64,000 nucleotides of DNA from Gammaproteobacteria bacterium (GCA_021731365.1 JAKFXL010000016.1:180111-244110), one strand, 5' to 3'. Positions 34,858-43,093 are shown, counted from the stretch's first letter. Program-made: numbers and translations. The notes: generated from the sequence alone by a model not told the origin.

Positions 34858-35175
34858 AACAACCAGCAAATGAAGATCTGGCTCGCCGAAATTGACGCCC
34901 CGGAAAAGAAACAACCCTTTGGCACCCAGTCGAAACAGTCACTGGGTGACCTGTGCGCAAACAAATCAATTGAAGTAATACCAGAAGCCACAGATCGATA
35001 TGGACGCACTATCGCCCATATCCACTGCGGGGGACTTGATGTCAGCATAGAGCAGATCAGAAGAGGTCAGGTATGGGTCTATGACCGATATGTAAAGGAT
35101 CGCAACCTGTACGCACTACAGGAGCAAGCTAAAGTCGCCCGGCGTGGATTGTGTGGGCTGATACCGATTCTGTAG
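34858..35175 (+). pseudogene. 3' part of the split secreted nuclease gene
   Basis: Encodes the rest of a staphylococcal-nuclease-fold domain: KIWLAEIDAPEKKQPFGTQS, DRYGRTIAHIH, and GQVWVYDRYVKD, including the usual Asp/Arg/Glu catalytic neighbourhood. A separate start at ATG 34870 would lack the signal peptide and first strands, so it is not expected to make an active exported enzyme. In-frame continuation of 32151-32287 after precise removal of the element. Confidence 0.85.
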
Positions 35176-35526
35176 CTCCTTGGCAGTGGAGACACAGCAA
35201 AAAGTAATCCCTCCAACGTAATGCCAAGGAAAGCCTCTAAAAAAATCTATCTTCCTGCAGAACGCCTTTAAGAGTCCCGGCAGAAAGCGTTAAAAGAGGC
35301 TGTGGAGATGAAGCGGGACGATATAGCCACTAGACAGAACGTTTTTAGAAAGCCGTCCGAAGGACACATTAAAAGGCCACGCGATAGCGTGGGGCGTAGC
35401 GAAGCGGAGGGTAGGCGCTCTTTTTTGTACCTAAAAATGTTGCCATTAATCTTAAAATTAACAGGAAATATTAGCATTCGCTAAATTACTTCGTTTTAAT
35501 GGTAGGGGAAATGTTGCATGACTGAG
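35176..35526. other. Non-coding stretch before the plasmid origin
   Basis: About 350 bases with no convincing gene; a broken frame resembling KALKEAVEMKRDD may be a remnant. One hairpin, CCACGC-gata-GCGTGG (about 35378-35393), precedes a T-run near 35422. Confidence 0.4.
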
Positions 35527-35847
35527 TTATGCACAGAAAACTATTGGTTAAAGAAGGTTAAAGAAGGTTAAAGAAGGTTAAAGCAAAAAAACAGTTAAAA
35601 ATATTAATAACATCAGTGGCATAAAATGCCTATCAAGAATGCTATCCCGACAAGGAGGAATGCTATCCCGACAAGGAGGAATGCTATCCCGACAAGGAGG
35701 AATGCTATCCCGATAGGCTTGGAATGCTATCCCGATGCCAACTATTGACCGACAATAGCTGGGATGGGGTGATTTATCGTTCTAAATTGGAATGCTATCC
35801 CGACGATAGATGTCTTTTTTAGTGTCCAAACTGGAATGCTATCCCGA
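35527..35847. other. Iteron replication origin (oriV)
   Basis: A DnaA box, TTATGCACA (35527-35535), is followed by four tandem copies of GGTTAAAGAA (35546-35584, last one imperfect) and an AT-rich stretch. Then come seven direct copies of GAATGCTATCCCGA, starting at 35637, 35658, 35679, 35700, 35722, 35790 and 35834; the first four are spaced exactly 21 bases, two helical turns. This is the layout of an iteron-controlled origin. The initiator gene ends 14 bases beyond the last iteron. Confidence 0.93.
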
Positions 35848-35860
35848 CGCTTTCCATCAT

Positions 35861-36724
35861 TTACAACTTAATCCAGAAGGCTTGAACTTCTTGCCGTGAG
35901 CTCTGCTCTATCTTTGGGGACGCAATAATTTCAAGTCGTTCCAGTTCGCCCATAGCCTCGCCTAATGCCTCTTTAAATTTGTTCATAGGACTACCGTAAT
36001 CCATCCACTCCTTTAATAGTTTCAGACCAATACGATGGATACCTTTATCATGCGAGGCAAGGTAATTCTGTAACCACTTAGCCATATCCACCCGCTTATG
36101 AAGCTGCTTACGCTTTTCCCAATCTATCAGGGCATATTCTCGATTATGAAATAACTGCAAGATTCGTGGGTCGAATTTGATGTAGTACATATCCGCTTCT
36201 GGATCGTAGTCAAAAGCATCAAGGAGATGAAGACCGGATGACTTGGGTGTTCCACCGATTTTGTACTTGTTCCTGGCCTCTATCTCAATAGCCCCCAAAA
36301 AAAGCCGCCTAAAGGCTTCGTGTAGCCATTCATAATCACTTTTACCAGTACTTCGCCCTATTGCCTTGAGGAATGATCCTCTTTTGATGACAACACGCTC
36401 ACCCAATGGGGCTCTATGAGCCTCGTAAAGCGCTTGCATGAAGACGTCACAGTCGGCCATATCGAGCTGTTTCCCCGTAAAGAGAATCTTTACTTCCTCA
36501 CGGCTGGCGATTTCCGAGCGGTCATGCTGCTTGCGCCGTCCAGGCGCAATCGGTGCGAAAAGCGAAGACCTGGCAAGATGATTTGGGATGGCTCTCTCAA
36601 GATCAGGCCAAAGTGGAAGTTGCTGCCGTTTCTTTTCCTGCGGTGGCGGAGACACGGGAGCCTGCGTCACTCTCGCATTAATCTTGGCAAGTGTCGCGTC
36701 GAGCGACTTTGCTCTTGTACTCAT
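35861..36724 (-). CDS. TrfA-like plasmid replication initiator
   Basis: 287 residues. The segment PLWPDLERAIPNHLARSSLFAPI near residue 37 and the following winged-helix region (VFMQALYEAHRAPLG..VVIKRGSFLKAIGRS) match the TrfA family of IncP-type initiators. It would bind the adjacent iterons and recruit DnaA and helicase. The gene points toward the iterons, so its 3' end, not its promoter, adjoins oriV; autoregulation through those iterons is therefore unlikely, and a GACGTCAT-rich motif upstream (36750-36797) may be the operator. Confidence 0.9.
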   Translation of the reverse strand: MSTRAKSLDATLAKINARVTQAPVSPPPQEKKRQQLPLWPDLERAIPNHLARSSLFAPIAPGRRKQHDRSEIASREEVKILFTGKQLDMADCDVFMQALYEAHRAPLGERVVIKRGSFLKAIGRSTGKSDYEWLHEAFRRLFLGAIEIEARNKYKIGGTPKSSGLHLLDAFDYDPEADMYYIKFDPRILQLFHNREYALIDWEKRKQLHKRVDMAKWLQNYLASHDKGIHRIGLKLLKEWMDYGSPMNKFKEALGEAMGELERLEIIASPKIEQSSRQEVQAFWIKL

Positions 36725-36749
36725 TTATCGCCCTCTCCTATCACACCCA

Positions 36750-36797
36750 TTTCGGCGTCATTAAGTCATGACGCCACGACTTAATGACGTCATGACT
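36750..36797. promoter_or_regulatory. Repeated AAGTCATGACG-type motif between the initiator and partition genes
   Basis: TTAAGTCATGACG and the inverse CGTCATGACTT occur within 48 bases, together with GACGTC. The same GACGTC core recurs upstream of parA and in the palindrome at 38766, suggesting one DNA-binding protein, probably the ribbon-helix-helix partner of ParA, acts at all three. Confidence 0.55.
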
Positions 36798-37068
36798 TCA
36801 AAGAAGGAAGCCCTTTCTCTGAAAATACTTTAGAAAGTCCTTCAACAGCTAAGGCCTGAATGCTCACGCCTTCAGAGACGGCGAGCTGGTGAACACGCTC
36901 CCATTCGGCACGAGGCAAGCGAACAGTCAGGGCAACAACATCTCCCTTTCCTCGTCCGCGTTGGCGAGTATCTGTGGGCGAACTCGCTGTTTGCTCCTGA
37001 GCATCGGGCTGCTGTGCCGACGCGGCACCTTTACGGGTAAATGCAGCAAGTCCGGTTGATTTAGTCAT
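36790..37068 (-). CDS. Ribbon-helix-helix partition partner protein
   Basis: 92 residues from the ATG at 37068, which overlaps the parA stop (ATGA). The N-terminal half is a flexible Gln/Ala/Ser-rich arm; the C-terminal half is a ribbon-helix-helix fold (DVVALTVRLPRAEWERVHQLAVSEGVSIQ). Small RHH proteins next to ParA act as centromere-binding ParB substitutes and repress the operon. The GACGTC repeats upstream of parA are the likely target. Confidence 0.8.
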   Translation of the reverse strand: MTKSTGLAAFTRKGAASAQQPDAQEQTASSPTDTRQRGRGKGDVVALTVRLPRAEWERVHQLAVSEGVSIQALAVEGLSKVFSEKGLPSLKS

Positions 37069-37682
37069 TTCATTTGCTCCTTTAGCCACGCCCAGAGGGC
37101 GCGAATTTCTAAGGCGGCTTTGCCGTCGCTTTCGAACTCAGTTACGGCCCTACCACTGGCCACGGCCCGTGCGAATGCACGACGGTCGATGATTTCGACG
37201 GGGGCTATTGGTAAACCATACTCAGCCAGCACTATCCGAGTCTCGGCAATTTCAGGTGAACGGAACGGACAGGCCGATAGGACGAACACAGCGCGAACGC
37301 CCGCCGCCTTAACAATATCAACAGCGCTACTGGCTGCAGCGATGTCAAAAGCAGTCGGTCTACAAGGAATAGCCACAAGATCAACAGCACGAACTATTCG
37401 AGTGGCATCTGGGGCGGCATGTGGCGCGGTATCGACAATCGCAAGCGTCATTCGCTCCTGGTCGGCCGCCTCTATCACCCGCCCCAACTCGGAGGCGGCC
37501 GCCGTTGCGACAATAGGAGCATCCTGTAATCGAGCATCCCCCCACACCGTTGCGCTCTTTTGAGGATCGGTATCGATAATTACAACACGTTCCCCCGCCT
37601 CAGTCGCGGCTACGGCCGTATGTACTGCAAGCGTAGTCTTACCGCTGCCGCCCTTTTGGGCGAGAAAAGCAATCTTCTTCAT
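37065..37682 (-). CDS. parA: ParA-family partition ATPase
   Basis: 205 residues with the deviant Walker A KGGSGKTT (residues 10-17), the DTDPQKSA motif and VDTAPHA Walker B region. There is no N-terminal DNA-binding domain, so it is a small type Ib ParA. It uses ATP-driven binding to the nucleoid to position plasmid copies. Co-transcribed with the ribbon-helix-helix gene; repeats upstream probably serve as centromere and operator. Confidence 0.92.
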   Translation of the reverse strand: MKKIAFLAQKGGSGKTTLAVHTAVAATEAGERVVIIDTDPQKSATVWGDARLQDAPIVATAAASELGRVIEAADQERMTLAIVDTAPHAAPDATRIVRAVDLVAIPCRPTAFDIAAASSAVDIVKAAGVRAVFVLSACPFRSPEIAETRIVLAEYGLPIAPVEIIDRRAFARAVASGRAVTEFESDGKAALEIRALWAWLKEQMK

Positions 37683-37733
37683 GGCGTCCTCACGTCAAGG
37701 CTTCATGGCGTCTTGACGTCATTTTACATAACA

Positions 37734-37797
37734 ACGAACAGACGTCAAGCCGCAACGACGTCACGACGTCACGACGTCACGACGTCACGACGTCAAT
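37734..37797. repeat. Array of GACGTC repeats upstream of parA (centromere/operator)
   Basis: ACGACGTC is repeated head to tail five times at 8-base spacing (about 37755-37794), with further GACGTC copies at about 37716 and 37741. Short regular direct repeats before a small ParA gene are typical binding sites for ribbon-helix-helix centromere proteins. Confidence 0.8.
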
Positions 37798-38005
37798 ACG
37801 CCATATAGTATAGACAATTCCTCTTAGCATTGACCTGGCTGGGGCTAATATGTGATTCTGATCAAAAGGCGGGATAGACGCCTGCGGTCCCTTCCGGCAG
37901 ACTCGAATGAGACTATCCGCATCACACTTTTAACCACGATTCCCGTGTTACGCAGTAATTCATCAAGGGGCCATGAACACACTGCAATAACATGAGGGTC
38001 GTATC
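37798..38005. other. Intergenic region upstream of the 207-residue unknown gene
   Basis: About 200 bases, presumably the promoter region of the following gene. A weak inverted repeat around GACGCCTGCGG / CCGGCAGACTC is present; nothing else seen. Confidence 0.35.
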
Positions 38006-38629
38006 ATGAAAAACATCCAAGTCCTTACCCACGTTAACGGTGACAGGCAAATATTTATCCCCGCAGCTGTCGTTGAGCAGCTTAAACAGAACGCGAAGAA
38101 ACTCAAGAAAGAGACAGGAATTCCCCATCATGAGGCACTGGAGCGCGTTGCCCAAAAAACCGGCATCTTTCAGAATTGGCATCACGTCACACTGGCAGCG
38201 GCAGACTCCCTACCTGCTGAACAAGCCTATTATTCGGGGTTCTGCATCGCCATGGACTTCAGCAAATACGACTCGGCCGATTTTTCCGACTCGCCCTTCC
38301 TTGAAGACTTTCGTTTACACAGCCTGTTAGAACCCGATTATCGGAAGTGGCTTGAAGAGAGCATTGATCCAGATGAGGGGGTAAAAAATAAGGATTGTTG
38401 GAGCTCGGAGGAGCTAGACGAATTCGTGACAGAGGATCTAAGCGATGTGGTTCTGCTCAGATACACCGGAACGCATGTGCCAAGCAGCAGTGAAGAGGCT
38501 ATCGCACTCATCATGCCTCGTTACTCCTTCTGGCCCCCGTTGTTTATCAGGTTACGTGGTGAGCTGATTGATATGTATTCCGTTCCTGCCACGGATGATG
38601 ACGGTGGCATTGTGGGATTGAGGCTCTAA
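38006..38629 (+). CDS. Unknown plasmid protein
   Basis: 207 residues, acidic, soluble. The N-terminus is lysine-rich and helical (AAVVEQLKQNAKKLKKETGIPHHEALERVAQKTG), resembling a short DNA- or partner-binding region; the rest is Asp/Ser-rich. Not recognised. It stands alone between the partition region and a long intergenic region that contains a perfect 38-bp palindrome. Confidence 0.65.
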   Translation: MKNIQVLTHVNGDRQIFIPAAVVEQLKQNAKKLKKETGIPHHEALERVAQKTGIFQNWHHVTLAAADSLPAEQAYYSGFCIAMDFSKYDSADFSDSPFLEDFRLHSLLEPDYRKWLEESIDPDEGVKNKDCWSSEELDEFVTEDLSDVVLLRYTGTHVPSSSEEAIALIMPRYSFWPPLFIRLRGELIDMYSVPATDDDGGIVGLRL

Positions 38630-38765
38630 ACCGTTAGTCATGGGAACTTGAAGAGGGGAGGGGAGGGCGCAGAAAAGTCATGGGCGTTGACCCCTTTCGA
38701 GGAGAGGAACGAACAGGGGGCACCAAATGAAATAATTCTCATCTTATCTCATTTTAATACAGATT

Positions 38766-38803
38766 GACGCCATGACGTGGTGACGTCACCACGTCATGGC
38801 GTC
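38766..38803. repeat. Perfect 38-bp palindrome built on GACGTC
   Basis: Each 19-base arm is the exact inverse of the other with no spacer. The left arm starts GACGCCATGACG and the centre is TGACGTCA. The same core makes up the parA-upstream repeats. Confidence 0.92.
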
Positions 38804-39062
38804 TACCAAGAAATGTCTTACATACGAACGTCCAGCCCAACGTGGCCCTTGATACCATTCCAAGCGCACGGGGTCGCATCAAGCAGTGGGCTAGGCCCTA
38901 AGATACTCCGCATGGACTGAGCGCGTTGTGGACTTCAGTATGCACGCTGTTACAAATCTAGATCAGTTCTTATCCGGCCAAACAACCGCTCAATATTTTG
39001 ATGCTCCTCTGCATGTAGATATGTGAGGCTGGCCTAGCCTCTCAGGCATCAACCCGACACGC

Positions 39063-39085
39063 ACGCCGTTAGCGTGCTTTTTTCA
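39063..39085 (+). terminator. Rho-independent terminator
   Basis: GCACGC (39063-39068), loop CGTTA, GCGTGC (39074-39079), then six T (39080-39085). Confidence 0.75.
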
Positions 39086-39168
39086 AAATTCTAAGGTGAC
39101 CCAAACAGTGGCGTACAATATTAACGACGTATATACTACGTTAGTATCGAGTTACAGGAGGTACTATC

Positions 39169-39447
39169 ATGTCGAAAGCAGCCGTCTTTACGATGAAGCT
39201 GGAACCCGAACTACGGGATGAGTTCATGGCCGAGGCCGAGGCCGCGCATCGACCGGCGTCCCAGGTACTCCGCGAGCTAATGCGTGAGTTTGTCCGGCGT
39301 CAGCGCGAAGCGCGGGAATATGATGAGTTTCTGAACCGCAAGGTTGAAGCTGCTCGGGTCTCGATGCAGGCCGGTCTGGGTAAGTCAAATAATGAGGTTG
39401 AAGCCGAGTTCGCCGCACGCCGTGCCAGTGTGATCAGTCAAGAGTGA
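39169..39447 (+). CDS. Ribbon-helix-helix antitoxin
   Basis: 92 residues. An N-terminal ribbon-helix-helix (FTMKLEPELRDEFMAEAEAAHRPASQVLRELMREFVRRQ) binds DNA; the C-terminal region (LGKSNNEVEAEFAARR) would wrap the toxin. AGGAGG lies upstream. It overlaps the toxin start (GTGA). A ParD/CopG-type antitoxin, autoregulated through the symmetrical site at 39123-39140. Confidence 0.9.
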   Translation: MSKAAVFTMKLEPELRDEFMAEAEAAHRPASQVLRELMREFVRRQREAREYDEFLNRKVEAARVSMQAGLGKSNNEVEAEFAARRASVISQE

Positions 39448-39740
39448 GCGTCATTTGGACACCAGAGGCGCTACAGGATCGCGCCGAGATATGGGACTAC
39501 ATCGCGGCCGACAATCCCCAAGCGGCCGCCCGGATGGATGAGCTTTTCAGCGATGCGGCGGCGAGGCTGGCCGAACATCCCAATCTGGGCAAACCAGGGC
39601 AGGTTCCCGGCACCCGTGAACTGATACCTCATGAATCCTATCGTCTGGTGTACGAGATCGAACGGAAAACCGTGTGGATCTTGGCTCTAGTTCATACATC
39701 AAAACAATGGCCGCCAGTTCACATTCTCACGCCTCATTGA
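39444..39740 (+). CDS. ParE/RelE-family toxin
   Basis: 98 residues from GTG 39444. It shows the family pattern WTPEALQDRAEIWDYI near the start, then GKPGQVPGTRELIPHESYRLVYEI and a C-terminal VHTSKQWPP. ParE-like toxins poison gyrase while RelE-like ones cleave mRNA; the sequence does not separate them. Translationally coupled to the antitoxin. Its end overlaps the convergent resolvase gene by seven bases. Confidence 0.9.
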   Translation: MSVIWTPEALQDRAEIWDYIAADNPQAAARMDELFSDAAARLAEHPNLGKPGQVPGTRELIPHESYRLVYEIERKTVWILALVHTSKQWPPVHILTPH

Positions 39741-40309
39741 CGCGGCGTAACCACACCAACGTGCTTATAAAGAGTAGTGCGCGACACACCATAACGACGG
39801 GCAACGTCGGCCACTTGTATATCTGGATCACGTAATAGCGCCTTAATTTCCCGAACCTGCTGGTCACTAAGTTTTGGTTTACGGCCGCCCGACCGACCAC
39901 GTGCGCGGGCGGCAGCTAGACCGGCCTGTGTGCGCTCGCGAATCAAGTTCCGTTCGAACTCGGATAAGGCCGCGAACACATGAAAGACCAAGCGACCCGC
40001 TGCACTTCCGGTTTCGATCTTCTCAGACAGGCTTTCAAAACCAATATCGCGTTGCTCAAGGTCGGCCACGATTTGCACCAGGTCGTGCAGGCTGCGCCCA
40101 AGACGATCCAGTCGCCACACCACGAGGGTGTCCCCCGCACGTAGCGCCTTACGGCATTGCTCAAGCTCAGGCCGGGCGGCACTCTTACCGCTGACAGCCT
40201 CCTCATAGATCACGTTACATCCCGCCTGCTTCAGAGCGTCACGTTGCAGATCAAGGTTCTGGTCATCAGTCGAAACACGGGCATAGCCGATGCGTTGATT
40301 CATGGACAT
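39734..40309 (-). CDS. Serine resolvase of the plasmid
   Basis: 191 residues: catalytic Ser in RIGYARVST, WRLDRLGRS, FERNLIRERTQAG, and a C-terminal helix-turn-helix (QVADVARRYGVSRTTLYKHV), all intact. No transposase is nearby, so it is probably a multimer-resolution enzyme. The 120-bp element at 40391-40510 upstream of it contains a res-like core and recurs at 61059, which is its likely target. Confidence 0.92.
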   Translation of the reverse strand: MSMNQRIGYARVSTDDQNLDLQRDALKQAGCNVIYEEAVSGKSAARPELEQCRKALRAGDTLVVWRLDRLGRSLHDLVQIVADLEQRDIGFESLSEKIETGSAAGRLVFHVFAALSEFERNLIRERTQAGLAAARARGRSGGRKPKLSDQQVREIKALLRDPDIQVADVARRYGVSRTTLYKHVGVVTPRQ

Positions 40310-40390
40310 TACCGTAACATTGAATAATTGACGGCTATATTAACAGACTTGAGCCTTCTAGGAGAACAAAACAGAGGGTATTCCAGAGTG

Positions 40391-40510
40391 TCCAGAAAAC
40401 GACCGTTTGATGAACACGCCATACACATCATTGATGCCCAAACATGAAACTTGGAACACTTATAAATTAGGTTGGTGACTAACCGGATTTTTAGAGAAAA
40501 ACCCCCGGCC
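40391..40510. repeat. Res-like 120-bp repeat, copy A
   Basis: About 85% identical to 61059-61175 in the same orientation, sharing CCGTTTGATG, CATGAAACTTGGAA and CTTATAAATTAGGTTGG. The TTATAAATTA core equals that of the Tn3 res site I crossover point. It lies about 80 bases upstream of a resolvase gene. A GC-rich imperfect hairpin with T-run (40500-40537) follows. Confidence 0.7.
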
Positions 40511-40721
40511 TTCCTCCAAGGTGCGGGTTTTTTTCGTCTGCCGACACGGGTAGATTCGGCATCGGAGGGGAATATAGGCCACTGCAACCAGGCACAACCG
40601 GAACGGCTATATTTAAGCGAACAGCCCCCTCGACCGATACAGGTAATAAGCAGATAATAGCATGTAAAATAAACATACTATTGTATAATCTCCAACATTG
40701 AACCATTGTCAGGAGCTTGTC
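40511..40721. promoter_or_regulatory. Terminator-like hairpin and antitoxin promoter
   Basis: A hairpin followed by seven T ends near 40537. Farther on, TATAAT (40684-40689) is a clear -10 box, with AGCATGT...ACATACT (40659-40679) as a probable antitoxin operator between the -35 and -10 positions. Confidence 0.6.
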
Positions 40722-41018
40722 ATGGCCGCATTACTTGAAAGAAAAGACCAGTCGATTTCAATCACCGATTTTATCCGTACCGCCAAGAAGGCCTTCGATG
40801 CCTTGACCAGCGGCAATCAGGATAGATACGTTGTTATGAAAAACAATACTCCTTCCGCCGTGGTGCTCCCTGTCGAGATTTTTGAAGCCATGCAAAACGA
40901 ACTGGAGGATCTGCGGTTACAGGCCATTGCGGTTGAACGTGTCGCCAGCTTTGAGCCTACCAAAGCCATTAGTCATACCGATATGGTTGCCCGTTACTCA
41001 GATCAAGACGAGGACTAA
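40722..41018 (+). CDS. Phd/YefM-family antitoxin
   Basis: 98 residues from the ATG at 40722 (AGGAG six bases upstream; the more distant ATG at 40698 lacks one). The Phd/YefM fold is visible in SITDFIRTAKKAFDALTSG and RYVVMKNNTPSAVVLPVEIFEAM. The C-terminal acidic tail (SDQDED) would neutralise the toxin. Followed after five bases by the RelE-type toxin. Confidence 0.9.
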   Translation: MAALLERKDQSISITDFIRTAKKAFDALTSGNQDRYVVMKNNTPSAVVLPVEIFEAMQNELEDLRLQAIAVERVASFEPTKAISHTDMVARYSDQDED

Positions 41019-41023
41019 GGTAG

Positions 41024-41311
41024 ATGGCATGGTCGGTGGAGTACCACCCTGATGTTCAGGATGACCTAGATAGTATCGGACGGGCTGAGGCGCGTCGCAT
41101 TCTGGAGGTGATCAAGGAACGCATTATAAACGGATCTCCAGATCAGTCAGGCAAACCTCTAACAGGCAATCTCGCGGGGTGTCGACGCATCCGCACCGGC
41201 TCTTATCGAATTATTTACAAAGTGGATGGAAAACGAGTCCATATACTGGTCCTGGCAGTAGGCCCCCGTCGAGACAAAGAGGCCTACAAGAACGCGGGAA
41301 AGCGAGTCTGA
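41024..41311 (+). CDS. RelE-family mRNA interferase toxin
   Basis: 95 residues with the RelE pattern VEYHPDVQDDLDSI, KPLTGNLAGCRRIRTGSYRIIYKV and a C-terminal GPRRDKEAY. The Arg/Lys/Tyr residues used for ribosome-dependent mRNA cleavage by RelE appear conserved. Directly downstream of its antitoxin; the pair should maintain the plasmid. Confidence 0.9.
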   Translation: MAWSVEYHPDVQDDLDSIGRAEARRILEVIKERIINGSPDQSGKPLTGNLAGCRRIRTGSYRIIYKVDGKRVHILVLAVGPRRDKEAYKNAGKRV

Positions 41312-42687
41312 TTACTGGCTTCGCCAAAAGCGTCAGGATCACCCCTTTTGAAATCGATGAGAGACTGCTTACCTCTTCCGATAAATAGGCCGTCCACGCC
41401 ACACCTGCCTGAATTCCAACCGATCCGTACTCCAATACATTAGAAAGCCTACTTAGTAACGAGGCCCGCCCTGGCGGGAGTCCCTTTTTGTAGCAAAAAA
41501 CAGAGCAACTATTCATACATCCATGGACCTGAAGCGCCCCCTCAAAAGGGCGGCGTAAGACCATGGAGTTTCAATAGCTCGCGAGCGCTCACGTCTGTTT
41601 TTTTATAGCGTCACAGCTAAAAAAACAGACGTAGGCCACCGCCCTAGGTGGCCGCCAGCGGCGCTACCTGGCTGCCCACAGCCAGGTAGGAGATAACCAC
41701 CGCCCACGGTGGTTATCTCCGGTGCGGTTTGATTCAAGTCGTTCAGACTGGAATCAAACTTTATAAGAGGCAAGCCCCAGCGCCGCCTCTTATAAACCAG
41801 ATGACGTACAAGCGCGCCCTAGCGCTTGTAAAGATCTCTGGAGCCCCAGCGGAAGAGGTCTGTCGGCATTGCCGCCGTCAAGGCTCGGGGGGCTACCCGA
41901 GCTGAAGACGGCGGCAGGGGGGAATTACAAGGAGCGCGGGCGTCCAGCCAAGCGACGCAGTAAGGGGGATTCATCCCCATAATGAAGCGGGGCGCTCCCC
42001 CGCGTAATGCTTGGTGAATTCCTCTGTAAGCCTTTGTCCAAAAGGCTTACAGAGGAAGAGGCGCAGCCTGTCTGCCTATGAATTGGCGCTCCCTATTCAT
42101 AGGCATCTAATGCCGTTAGCAGTGATTGAAATAACATGAAAATCGCTCTGCTTTCGCCAGTTTTACCATCAATTCTACTATCAATTTTACCGTCAACATC
42201 GGTTGACGGTAAAACTACTGGAATCGAAGGATTTTATAGGCCATTTTCCGGTCGGAAAATATGCAGCAATAGCGGTGAGATCTCAGCGCAAAAACGGCAC
42301 AACAACGCCAGCACCAATATTGATAGGAGCCTCATTAATCTCTAATAATGGAAACCCACGCGCCACGACATCATCGAAAGAAGTTAAAAGATGCACTGCA
42401 CCACGCGGGGATGCCGCGCGGCGGGGAGCATCCCCAAGAGCGCCAGCCACCCTCGCCGTTGCCCCCAAAGAGGGAATAGTTCCCCCTAATTGACACCGTG
42501 GCCAGGCAATACTGGGCAGAAGTTGCATGGCATTATTTCCCTCCTCATAGCGGCATCTCAGGCTGCCACACTGGGGTGGAAACTATTGGACGCTGTTTCC
42601 ACCCCTAATCTGGAAAGTTTTGCACGCTGTTTGACACCCATATGGGATGGCAATTACCACATGAGAGCAGAAAAGGGAGAGCGAACC
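41312..42687. other. 1.4-kb stretch without a gene, dominated by inverted repeats
   Basis: No frame here has plausible coding features. The stretch holds the dense hairpin cluster at 41591-42105 and further isolated hairpins at 42185-42214 (13-bp stem), 42243-42260 (8-bp stem) and 42407-42435 (8-bp stem). It separates the toxin-antitoxin pair from the secretion operon. Confidence 0.7.
41591..42105. repeat. Array of at least ten hairpins with different stems and similar loops
   Basis: Perfect or near-perfect stems, in order: 41591-41632 (15 bp), 41634-41653 (7), 41651-41662 (5), 41665-41688 (10), 41689-41720 (14), 41727-41759 (14, one mismatch), 41760-41796 (12), 41807-41830 (9), 41832-41861 (8, one wobble), 41870-41916 (10, with an inner 7-bp stem), 42019-42057 (17), 42073-42105 (11). 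Stem sequences are unrelated. Loops repeat a theme: GCCCTA twice, CCCA twice, AGCCCCAGCG twice, and GGGCTA (inverse TAGCCC). Confidence 0.88.
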
Positions 42688-42819
42688 ATGCAGCATCAAC
42701 CACAACCACAACCCATCCCGGCCAATGTGGGACCGGCAGCCCTGATGTGGTTGGCCGGACGCTTACGATCAAAATTGCTTCAATCGATTGATGAACATTT
42801 TAAGGGCTGTGGACGCTAA
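42688..42819 (+). CDS. Possible small protein (43 residues)
   Basis: Starts MQHQPQPQPIPANVG with AGGGAGA ten bases upstream of the ATG, and has a hydrophobic/basic middle (AALMWLAGRLRSKLL). It overlaps the start of the next frame. Could equally be the N-terminus of that protein after a frameshift. No family recognised. Confidence 0.35.
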   Translation: MQHQPQPQPIPANVGPAALMWLAGRLRSKLLQSIDEHFKGCGR

Positions 42820-43093
42820 CCAGCGTTTGAGTGAGGATGACGTTGTGTGGTTGTCGGCAGCAGGCGAGGAATATTTCTCGGATCAGCTTCGGGCGGCATA
42901 CCATCGACTGGAGGCAGATTTCTTCGCCAGTGAATATCAAAAGACACGTGATCCGTGGATGGCCGTCAACGCCAGCGGTCATTACCGAAAATGCGACTGT
43001 GCCCGTGATGCTGATTCTCTGCTTGGCACCATTAACGTCGAGCAGCTGAAATCACCCAAAGCAACCCTTTGTACCACGCGCGGTGGTGTGTGA
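42788..43093 (+). CDS. Conserved-looking unknown protein, probably truncated
   Basis: 101 residues: RLSEDDVVWLSAAGEEYFSDQLRAAYHRLEADFF, then DPWMAVNASGHYRKC and SPKATLCTTRGGV, which resembles repeat-type helical proteins (tetratricopeptide-like) that continue with a further domain. It stops abruptly after TTRGG, so the C-terminus is likely lost. It converges on gspK. Confidence 0.45.
   Translation: MMNILRAVDANQRLSEDDVVWLSAAGEEYFSDQLRAAYHRLEADFFASEYQKTRDPWMAVNASGHYRKCDCARDADSLLGTINVEQLKSPKATLCTTRGGV

Larger units (their letters stand above)
38630..39168. other. Long intergenic region with a palindrome and a terminator
   Basis: 539 bases without a convincing gene. It holds a perfect 38-bp palindrome (38766-38803), a hairpin terminator (39063-39085), and the promoter/operator of the toxin-antitoxin pair, where ACGACGTATATACTACGT (39123-39140) is a partly symmetrical site just before the ribosome-binding site AGGAGG. 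Confidence 0.6.

Noticed and set aside
41591..42105. Integron cassette array (attC sites)
   Set aside because: The hairpins lack the attC core sites, there are no cassette genes between them, and no integrase is near.
41591..42105. CRISPR array
   Set aside because: There is no constant direct repeat; it is the stems that vary and the short loops that recur, and no cas genes are present.
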